This document shows positions 26,557-32,476 of a stretch of DNA of 32,476 bases, in pieces. Position 1 is the first letter of the stretch, and every line of letters begins with the position of its first letter. The notes beneath the pieces are model-generated. The model was given only the letters and a program-made list of their open reading frames with translations, was not told the origin of the DNA and ran no database searches. Both the position numbers and the translations under genes were made by a program. The DNA lies in NCBI GenBank assembly GCA_025359125.1, contig JANYHI010000081.1:1-32476 (forward strand), written 5' to 3'. The DNA comes from Cytophagales bacterium (GTDB lineage: Bacteria > Bacteroidota > Bacteroidia > Cytophagales > Cyclobacteriaceae).

Positions 26557-26606
26557 CCAAAGGCTTTTTCATTCGTTAGCAATCGCCTTAATATTTAAAA
26601 TTCTGC

Positions 26607-26614
26607 TAAATTTG
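26607..26614 (+). promoter_or_regulatory. Candidate accA -7 element (TAAATTTG)
   Basis: An exact TAnnTTTG match 37 bases before the accA start codon and 15 bases beyond the right end of the inverted-repeat segment. The expected -33 position would fall inside that segment, and no clear TTTG is there. Confidence 0.5.
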
Positions 26615-26651
26615 TCCTTCACTAATTAATTAACCTAAAAGGGCAAGCAGG

Positions 26652-27602
26652 ATGATTTTATTGGATTTTGAAAAGCCCATTGCTGAACTCGAAAGCAAAT
26701 TGGCCGATATGAAGCAACTCTCTGATGGCCGCGATGAAAATGTAACAAAGGCAATTCAGGCGCTGGATAAAAAAATTTCAGAACTTAAAAAAGAGACATT
26801 TGAAAACCTAACTGGTTGGCAGCGTGTGCAGTTATCTCGCCACCCAGATAGACCTTATACCCTCGATTATATCTACGAAATCACCTCTGATTTTATAGAG
26901 CTTCATGGCGATAGAACAGTTTCTGATGACAAAGCCATGATTGGTGGTTTGGGAACAATTGACGATCAAACCTTTATGTTTATTGGCCAACAAAAAGGAC
27001 GTAATACCAAACAGCGCCAAATGCGAAATTTCGGTATGGCAAACCCAGAAGGCTACAGAAAGGCATTGCGATTGATGAAGATGGCCGAGAAGTTTGGTAA
27101 GCCTATTGTAACTTTTATAGATACACCAGGAGCCTTTCCGGGATTAGAAGCAGAAGAGCGAGGGCAGGGCGAAGCCATTGCCCGTAATCTCAAAGAAATG
27201 TTTATGCTGAAGGTGCCCGTTATTTGCATTATTATTGGAGAAGGTGCATCGGGCGGTGCGCTTGGTATTGCTATAGGAGATCGTGTTTTAATGCTCGAGA
27301 ACACTTGGTACTCAGTAATTTCGCCAGAGTCATGTTCTTCTATTTTATGGCGAAGCTGGGATTATAAAGAACAAGCTGCCGAAGTACTAAAGCTTACCGC
27401 CAATGATATGCTGAAGAACAAACTCATTGATGGAATTGTAAAAGAGCCACTGGGTGGGGCTCACACAGATTTAAAAGCTATGTCAGCCGAGTTGAAAAGG
27501 ATTATTTTGGAGAATTTTAAATCACTTTCCAAACTTTCAGTTCAAGATCGGATCGACCAGAGGATTGAAAAATTCTCTGCGATGGGAGTAGTGAAGGAAT
27601 AA
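26652..27602 (+). CDS. accA: Acetyl-CoA carboxylase carboxyltransferase subunit alpha
   Basis: A 316-residue cytoplasmic protein of the usual AccA length. With AccD it transfers the carboxyl group from biotin on AccB to acetyl-CoA, making malonyl-CoA for fatty acid synthesis. Typical segments: [12 protein letters not shown] at the start, [31 protein letters not shown], the core [20 protein letters not shown] and [11 protein letters not shown], then [20 protein letters not shown]. It is complete and appears intact. It is followed by its own hairpin terminator. accD is not in this window. Confidence 0.97.
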   Translation: MILLDFEKPIAELESKLADMKQLSDGRDENVTKAIQALDKKISELKKETFENLTGWQRVQLSRHPDRPYTLDYIYEITSDFIELHGDRTVSDDKAMIGGLGTIDDQTFMFIGQQKGRNTKQRQMRNFGMANPEGYRKALRLMKMAEKFGKPIVTFIDTPGAFPGLEAEERGQGEAIARNLKEMFMLKVPVICIIIGEGASGGALGIAIGDRVLMLENTWYSVISPESCSSILWRSWDYKEQAAEVLKLTANDMLKNKLIDGIVKEPLGGAHTDLKAMSAELKRIILENFKSLSKLSVQDRIDQRIEKFSAMGVVKE

Positions 27603-27622
27603 CAAAATTCAGAAATTAAATT

Positions 27623-27646
27623 AAACCGCTTAAAGCGGTTTTTTTA
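27623..27646 (+). terminator. Rho-independent terminator after accA
   Basis: AAACCGC (27623-27629), a 5-base loop and GCGGTTT (27635-27641) are followed by a T run. It starts 21 bases after the accA stop and isolates accA from the next operon. Confidence 0.85.
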
Positions 27647-27673
27647 TTTTTAGAGATACTAAATGATCTAGCC

Positions 27674-28510
27674 ATGAATTTGCATGTAATCAATACGGGC
27701 GTTTTTAAATTAGATGGTGGTGCCATGTTTGGAGTGGTTCCAAAATCTCTTTGGCAAAGAACAAATCCAGCAGATGAAAATAATATGTGCACATGGGCAA
27801 TGCGTTGCTTATTAATTGAAGATGATAGTAGCCTTATTTTAATAGACAATGGCATTGGCACTAAACAAGACGCAAAATTTTTAAGTCATTATTATTTACA
27901 TGGCGAAGATCGTTTAGAGTCTTCCATCAAAAAAGCAGGCTTTAATGAAAGTGACATCACAGACATGTTTATGACGCACCTTCACTTTGATCACTGCGGA
28001 GGTGGCGTGAGACGTACTTCAGAAAAACTAGCACTAACTTTTCCGAAAGCAACTTATTGGAGTAACGAGCAACATTGGCAATGGGCCACCAAACCAAACG
28101 CCCGCGAGAAGGCAAGTTTCCTTACCGAAAATATTTTACCTATTCAAGAAAGTGGTCAGCTCAAGTTTGTCTCTGATTTGAAATCAGGGTTCAGTCAGTT
28201 TGATATTTTTATGGCTTCAGGACATACCGATAAAATGATGATACCAAAAATTAAGTATAAGGATAAAGTCATTTGCTTTATGGCCGATCTTCTGCCATCA
28301 AGTTCTCACGTGCCCTTGCCTTATGTGATGGGCTACGATACCCGCCCATTGCTAACCATGCAGGAGAAGGAATTTTTTTTGAAAGAGGCCGCAGCTAATA
28401 ATTATATTTTGTTTTTAGAACACGATCCTGTTCATGAATGCTGCACGGTTAAGCAAACAGAAAAAGGTATTCGATTAGATCAAACATTTTCGCTGAAAGA
28501 AATTTTATGA
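27674..28510 (+). CDS. Metallo-beta-lactamase-fold hydrolase
   Basis: A 278-residue cytoplasmic protein (no signal peptide). The zinc-binding motif is complete: THLHFDHCGG with His102, His104, Asp106 and His107. A later histidine occurs in ASGHTDKMM and another in FLEHDPVHE, and ADLLPSSSH supplies the expected bridging aspartate. The layout resembles the AHL-lactonase-like branch of the superfamily, whose members open lactones or cleave other esters; the substrate here is unknown. Its stop overlaps the patatin gene's start by four bases (ATGA), so the two are likely coupled in translation. Confidence 0.9.
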   Translation: MNLHVINTGVFKLDGGAMFGVVPKSLWQRTNPADENNMCTWAMRCLLIEDDSSLILIDNGIGTKQDAKFLSHYYLHGEDRLESSIKKAGFNESDITDMFMTHLHFDHCGGGVRRTSEKLALTFPKATYWSNEQHWQWATKPNAREKASFLTENILPIQESGQLKFVSDLKSGFSQFDIFMASGHTDKMMIPKIKYKDKVICFMADLLPSSSHVPLPYVMGYDTRPLLTMQEKEFFLKEAAANNYILFLEHDPVHECCTVKQTEKGIRLDQTFSLKEIL

Positions 28511-29268
28511 AGATTGGATTAGTTCTTTCCGGAGGCGGAGCAAGAGGAGTAGCGCACCTTGGTGTTTTGAAGGCGCTGGAAGAGATGGGGATAAAGTTCG
28601 ATATGGTATCGGGTACAAGTGCGGGCTCTATTGTAGGCGCACTTTATGCTTATGGATATAAGCCAGATGAAATTTTTACACTCATTAAAACACTCAGCAT
28701 TTTTAAATCGCTGCGTCCTGCCTGGACCTGGTCTGGATTATTGCGCATGGATGGTTTGCAAGAATTGCTACTAAAGAACATGCCCGAAAATAAGTTTGAA
28801 AAACTTAAACTGCCGTTGACAGTTGCGGCAACAGAAATTAGAAAGGGAAGAATTGAATATTTTGATAAGGGCGAATTGGTTCCTGCGATTTTAAGTTCTT
28901 GCAGTATACCAGCTGTGTTTAACCCCATGAGTTTTAATGGAGGATTGTATGTTGATGGCGGACTGTTCGATAATTTGCCCGTACGTGCCATTCGCGATAA
29001 GTGCGATAAAATTATAGGCCTTCATTGTAATCACATCAGTCAAGATTTTGATCCGAATAGTCTCCGCACTGTAATTGAAAGAAGTTTATTGATGGCAATT
29101 AATGCTAATACTATCGTAAGCAAAGGTCTATGTGATGTATTTATTGAGCCACCTAACTTATCCAGATTTGGTAGTTTTGATATAGGAAAAGCGCAAGAGA
29201 TTTTTGATATCGCCTATACCCATACCAAAACCAATTATTTAAAAAAACATTTTGAGTTTGACGAGTAA
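28507..29268 (+). CDS. Patatin-like phospholipase (RssA-like)
   Basis: A 253-residue protein with a complete patatin catalytic set: oxyanion loop SGGGARG (residues 8-14), nucleophile Ser38 in GTSAGS, and Asp150 in VDGGLFDNLPV. No signal peptide. The size and the N-terminal KIGLVLSGGGARGVAHLGVL fit the small cytoplasmic or membrane-associated bacterial patatins such as RssA, which hydrolyse acyl ester bonds of lipids. The natural substrate is unknown. It overlaps the MBL hydrolase gene and lies 18 bases before hutU. Confidence 0.93.
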   Translation: MKIGLVLSGGGARGVAHLGVLKALEEMGIKFDMVSGTSAGSIVGALYAYGYKPDEIFTLIKTLSIFKSLRPAWTWSGLLRMDGLQELLLKNMPENKFEKLKLPLTVAATEIRKGRIEYFDKGELVPAILSSCSIPAVFNPMSFNGGLYVDGGLFDNLPVRAIRDKCDKIIGLHCNHISQDFDPNSLRTVIERSLLMAINANTIVSKGLCDVFIEPPNLSRFGSFDIGKAQEIFDIAYTHTKTNYLKKHFEFDE

Positions 29269-29286
29269 CTGTTTAGAAGTTTAGAA

Positions 29287-31299
29287 ATGACTCAGCCATC
29301 GTTAACTTTTAAGCAACAAATTCTACAGGGAATACCAGAGGAATTACCTTTTGCAAAGAAGCGTGATTCTTCCGTAAGCCATGCGCCAAAGAGAAAAGAT
29401 ATTTTAAGTTTGGAAGAAAAAAAGTTAGCTCTCAAAAATGCATTACGGTATTTTCATCCAAAGCATCATGAAATATTAGCTCCTGAATTTTATAAAGAGC
29501 TACACGACTTCGGAAGAATTTACATGTATCGCTTCCGTCCGGAGTATGAAATGTTTGCCCGGCCAATAAACGATTATCCTTATCAATCGCTTCAAGCAGC
29601 GGGTGTTCAATTAATGATTCAAAATAATTTGAACCCTGCCGTTGCCCAACATCCACATGAGTTGATCACTTACGGTGGCAATGGCGCGGTGTTTCAAAAT
29701 TGGGCGCAATACTTATTAACAATGAAGTACTTGGCTATCATGAATGATGAACAGACACTTCATATGTATTCAGGGCACCCCATGGGTTTGTTTCCATCAT
29801 CTGCGCAAGCACCGAGAGTGGTAGTTACAAATGGTATGATGATCCCCAATTATTCTAAACCTGACGATTGGGAGAAATTCAATGCATTAGGCGTTACACA
29901 ATATGGCCAAATGACTGCTGGCAGCTACATGTACATTGGCCCGCAAGGAATTGTGCACGGCACCAACATTACTATTTTAAATGCCGGAAGAAAAATTTCT
30001 CAAAAGGGTGAAGGCCTTGCCGGAAAAATATTTGTCACCTCAGGGCTAGGAGGGATGAGTGGAGCGCAACCAAAAGCCGGAAATATTGCCGGATGTATTA
30101 CCGTAATTGCAGAAGTGAATGAGAAGGCTACTCAAAAAAGACATCAACAAGGCTGGGTAGATGAAGTAGTGTATGATCTGAATGAATTGGTAATACGAAT
30201 TCAATCCGCGAAAGCGAAAAAAGAAATAGTATCTATTGCTTACCAAGGCAACATAGTAGAAGTATGGGAAAAGTTGGCGCAAGAAAATATTTACATTGAT
30301 TTGGGTTCCGATCAAACTTCCCTTCACAACCCATGGGCCGGAGGATATTATCCCGTTGGGTTAAGTGTAGAAGAATCAAATCAACTGATGGTAGAAGATC
30401 CTGTATCTTTTAAGAAGCAAGTTCAGCACTCATTGAAGCGCCAAGCTATGGCAATTAATATTCATACTGCGCGCGGAACATACTTTTTTGATTATGGCAA
30501 CGCATTTTTATTAGAAGCTTCGCGAGCAGGTGCAGATGTGATGGCAAAAGATGGAATCAATTTTAAATATCCATCATACGTGCAAGACATTATGGGACCC
30601 ATGTGTTTTGATTATGGTTTCGGCCCTTTCCGTTGGGTGTGTGCATCGGGTAAACAAGAAGATTTGGATTTTACTGATCAATTGGCGGGCGATGTGCTCA
30701 CTGAAATTTTAGCATCGGCACCAACAGAAATCCAATCGCAATTAGAAGATAACATTCATTGGATTAGATCTGCGAAAGTAAACAAGTTAGTGGTGGGTTC
30801 TAAGGCCAGAATCTTGTACGCAGATGCAGAAGGCAGAACAAAAATTGCAGCGGCATTTAATCAAGCTATTCGCGATGGTAAAATTGGCCCGATTGTTTTA
30901 GGTCGCGATCATCACGATGTATCTGGCACGGATAGTCCGTATAGAGAAACTTCCAATATTTATGATGGCTCTCGCTTTACAGCCGACATGGCGATCCATA
31001 ATGTAATTGGTGATTCGTTTAGAGGAGCTACTTGGGTTTCCATTCATAACGGAGGTGGTGTAGGTTGGGGCGAGGTAATCAATGGCGGCTTTGGTATGTT
31101 GTTGGATGGAACAGCCGAAGCAGATGCTAAATTAAAAAGCATGTTGCATTTTGATGTGAACAATGGTATTGCAAGAAGAGCATGGGCGCGAAACAGCGGG
31201 GCGATCAGCGCCATCAAGCGCGAACATCAGGTAAATGATCAGCTTCAAATTACCTTGCCGTATGAAGCGGACAAAAATCTGATCAATAGATTTTTTTAG
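29287..31299 (+). CDS. hutU: Urocanate hydratase (long form)
   Basis: A 670-residue cytoplasmic enzyme of histidine breakdown. It converts urocanate to 4-imidazolone-5-propionate with tightly bound NAD. Recognisable family segments in order: YGGNGAVFQNWAQYLLTMKY, MYSGHPMGLFPSS, MTAGSYMYIGPQGIVHGT, VTSGLGGMSGAQPKAGNIAG, ARGTYFFDYGNAFLLEASRAG, MGPMCFDYGFGPFRWVCASG and VSIHNGGGVGWGEVINGGFG. The common form is ~550 residues; this is the longer type with an extra region in the middle. Neither hutH, hutI nor a formiminoglutamate hydrolase gene is beside it. It sits between patatin and an acyltransferase gene, with gaps of 18 and 3 bases, so it appears to share their transcript. Confidence 0.96.
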   Translation: MTQPSLTFKQQILQGIPEELPFAKKRDSSVSHAPKRKDILSLEEKKLALKNALRYFHPKHHEILAPEFYKELHDFGRIYMYRFRPEYEMFARPINDYPYQSLQAAGVQLMIQNNLNPAVAQHPHELITYGGNGAVFQNWAQYLLTMKYLAIMNDEQTLHMYSGHPMGLFPSSAQAPRVVVTNGMMIPNYSKPDDWEKFNALGVTQYGQMTAGSYMYIGPQGIVHGTNITILNAGRKISQKGEGLAGKIFVTSGLGGMSGAQPKAGNIAGCITVIAEVNEKATQKRHQQGWVDEVVYDLNELVIRIQSAKAKKEIVSIAYQGNIVEVWEKLAQENIYIDLGSDQTSLHNPWAGGYYPVGLSVEESNQLMVEDPVSFKKQVQHSLKRQAMAINIHTARGTYFFDYGNAFLLEASRAGADVMAKDGINFKYPSYVQDIMGPMCFDYGFGPFRWVCASGKQEDLDFTDQLAGDVLTEILASAPTEIQSQLEDNIHWIRSAKVNKLVVGSKARILYADAEGRTKIAAAFNQAIRDGKIGPIVLGRDHHDVSGTDSPYRETSNIYDGSRFTADMAIHNVIGDSFRGATWVSIHNGGGVGWGEVINGGFGMLLDGTAEADAKLKSMLHFDVNNGIARRAWARNSGAISAIKREHQVNDQLQITLPYEADKNLINRFF

Positions 31300-31302
31300 T
31301 TT

Positions 31303-31848
31303 ATGCTGCGACCACTTTACTTACTTATTTTTAAACTAACAGGCTGGAAAACTGAAGGTGAGTTTCCTCATCATCTGAAAAAATATATTATCGCTGTAGC
31401 ACCGCACACTAGTAATTGGGATTTTGTGTTTGGTATTATGACGCGCAGCATCATGAAAATACAGACGGCCAAATTTTTAGGAAAAGATAATTTGTTCAAA
31501 CCCCCTTTTGGTTGGTTCTTTCGTGCTGTTGGAGGGTATCCAGTTAATCGTTTTAAAAATTCTGACATGGTGCAACAAGTAGTAGATATTTTTAATGATC
31601 ATGAAAAGTTTATTTTAGGGCTGGCACCAGAGGGAACACGTAAAAAAATTGAAAAGCTAAGAACAGGATTCTATTATATCGCTAAAAAGGCCAATGTACC
31701 GATTGTTCCATGTGGTTTTGACTATGCAAAAAAAATAATTATTGTCGGAGTGCCATTTTACCCAACTGATAATTTTAAATCGGATATAGATTCTCTTTTA
31801 AAATTCTATCAATCCATCACCGGAAAAAATCCATCCCTCGGCTTATAA
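31303..31848 (+). CDS. PlsC-like 1-acylglycerol-phosphate acyltransferase family protein
   Basis: A 181-residue protein of the lysophospholipid acyltransferase superfamily. The HX4D motif is intact as HTSNWD (His35 to Asp40), the phosphate-binding block is APEGTRKK (Glu110-Arg113), and the downstream block is VPIVPCGFDY. Classical PlsC is ~240 residues; this short, single-domain type is common in Bacteroidota. By family it acylates a lysophosphatidate or similar lipid at the inner membrane. It begins 3 bases after the hutU stop, and no terminator hairpin is evident after it. Confidence 0.88.
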   Translation: MLRPLYLLIFKLTGWKTEGEFPHHLKKYIIAVAPHTSNWDFVFGIMTRSIMKIQTAKFLGKDNLFKPPFGWFFRAVGGYPVNRFKNSDMVQQVVDIFNDHEKFILGLAPEGTRKKIEKLRTGFYYIAKKANVPIVPCGFDYAKKIIIVGVPFYPTDNFKSDIDSLLKFYQSITGKNPSLGL

Positions 31849-31934
31849 GTCATCTCAACTCAAAATTTTCAACTTCAGTAGTTAACATCAAGTGATTCAA
31901 CTTTGATTTAATATCTTTACGTCAAATTTTTACT

Positions 31935-32476
31935 ATGAAAAAAATATTTTTAACCTCAATTGTTATAGCTGGTTCTTGCCTTTTAAGCAGGGCTCAATTT
32001 ACTAAGGGAAATATCCTAGCAGGCGGAAGTGTTGGTATTAGCTTTACTACTAATAAATCTATCTCCGGATCTACCTCCATTACTAATTCATCTACGAATT
32101 CACTTTCATTGTCACCACAAGTGGGTTATTTCTTCTTAGATAATTTTGCTGCTGGTGCCGGATTATTGTTATCATCGTCAACTACTAAAGCCGATGGCTC
32201 ACCAAACAGTAACTCATTCTCCTCATTCTCTTTCTCGCCCTTTGGTAGATATTATTTTAGTAAATTTTTTGGTCAGGCGGGTATCGGATTCGGATCGTAC
32301 ACACAAGAAAGTACAAATAATAATAATGTTACTACCACTTTTAAAGGGAGTACTTTTAATTGGTCATTGGGAGGCGGCTATGTAATTCTGCTTAATGAAT
32401 ACGTGGGTCTTGAGCCACAAATTTTATATCGTTCGGATAGTCAGACGCCAGATGGTAGCAGCATTACCAATAGAAA
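31935..32476 (+). CDS. Outer-membrane beta-barrel protein (3' end outside window)
   Basis: From the ATG at 31935 the frame stays open to the window end (180 codons visible, no stop). The product begins with a clear signal peptide (MKKIFLTSIVIAGSCLLSRAQ), then a Gly/Ser/Thr-rich barrel-like sequence with alternating strands (ILAGGSVGISF, SLSPQVGYFF, FSPFGRYYF, GQAGIGFGSY, LGGGYVILLNEYVGLEPQI). It fits the small Bacteroidota outer-membrane barrel family. A weak -7-like TATCTTTA lies at 31912-31919. Function unknown. Confidence 0.78.
   Translation, partial: MKKIFLTSIVIAGSCLLSRAQFTKGNILAGGSVGISFTTNKSISGSTSITNSSTNSLSLSPQVGYFFLDNFAAGAGLLLSSSTTKADGSPNSNSFSSFSFSPFGRYYFSKFFGQAGIGFGSYTQESTNNNNVTTTFKGSTFNWSLGGGYVILLNEYVGLEPQILYRSDSQTPDGSSITNR

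Larger units (their letters stand above)
26090..26592. mobile_element. Possible small non-autonomous element bounded by imperfect inverted repeats
   Basis: The left end reads ATTAGGCGGCATGCTAACCG; the reverse complement of the right end reads ATTAAGGCGATTGCTAACGA. They align almost throughout with short gaps and share TGCTAAC exactly (26101-26107 and 26575-26581). The ~500 bases between hold no sound gene: a GC-rich, foldable 110 bases on the left, an AT-rich middle with one doubtful small ORF, and a hairpin near the right end. There is no transposase. I see no clear target-site duplication, so the boundary is uncertain. This segment accounts for most of the 617-base gap between the helicase and accA. 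Confidence 0.4.

Noticed and set aside
31857-31907. CAACT-type motifs repeated after the PlsC-like gene, perhaps another heptamer run
   Set aside because: Spacing is irregular and the units do not hold a 7-base step beyond two or three copies.

Overview
ORGANISM. The window looks like chromosomal DNA of a Bacteroidota bacterium, most likely Cytophagales-like. Evidence: an AT-rich genome with almost no Shine-Dalgarno sequences; promoter elements of the Bacteroidota type (TTTG-N19-TAnnTTTG upstream of the tRNA); a type IX secretion (T9SS) type B C-terminal sorting domain; a PorP/SprF-family protein; PD40 repeats; and a TPR-histidine kinase. The content is mostly housekeeping and cell-envelope genes. 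I see no phage, CRISPR array or transposase. LAYOUT. (1) 1-7700: the 3' part of a giant repeat adhesin (12 complete MBG-type repeats plus one cut by the window edge, 6 repeats of a second type, cadherin-like region, T9SS type B signal), coupled by an ATGA overlap to a PorP/SprF-like outer-membrane protein and then to a PD40 protein. (2) 7681-11642: envelope polysaccharide genes. An acyltransferase-3 membrane protein lies on the minus strand; divergent from it are a Wzz/BY-kinase-like protein and a small anchored protein of unknown function. (3) 11643-13136: a self-contained tRNA-Glu unit with promoter and terminator, then monocistronic gap with its own promoter and a strong bidirectional terminator. 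(4) 13137-14770: minus-strand pair, MaoC-type hydratase then saccharopine-dehydrogenase-like oxidoreductase. (5) 14973-17475: plus-strand trio of a DUF1295 membrane protein, a small conserved-looking protein and a Tat-exported class V aminotransferase-fold enzyme. (6) 17490-18431: minus-strand DoxX-like and beta-barrel proteins. (7) 18590-26034: HrpB helicase, a TPR-sensor histidine kinase and a minus-strand Upf1/IGHMBP2-like SF1 helicase that carries a translated heptamer repeat. (8) 26090-26592: a gene-poor segment bounded by imperfect inverted repeats, with a GC-rich folded end and one doubtful small lipoprotein ORF. (9) 26652-31848: accA, then a tight group of MBL hydrolase, patatin, urocanate hydratase and a PlsC-like acyltransferase. 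(10) 31935-end: the start of another beta-barrel protein. HOW THEY FIT. The first three genes form a plausible secretion set: the adhesin is T9SS cargo, the PorP/SprF protein is its likely dedicated outer-membrane partner, and the PD40 protein is a probable periplasmic accessory. The accA, patatin and PlsC genes point to lipid synthesis and turnover; urocanate hydratase is an odd passenger there. The most unusual DNA is not a large system. It is two families of small repeats: degenerate heptamers inside and just beyond the SF1 helicase gene, and the inverted-repeat-bounded segment upstream of accA.
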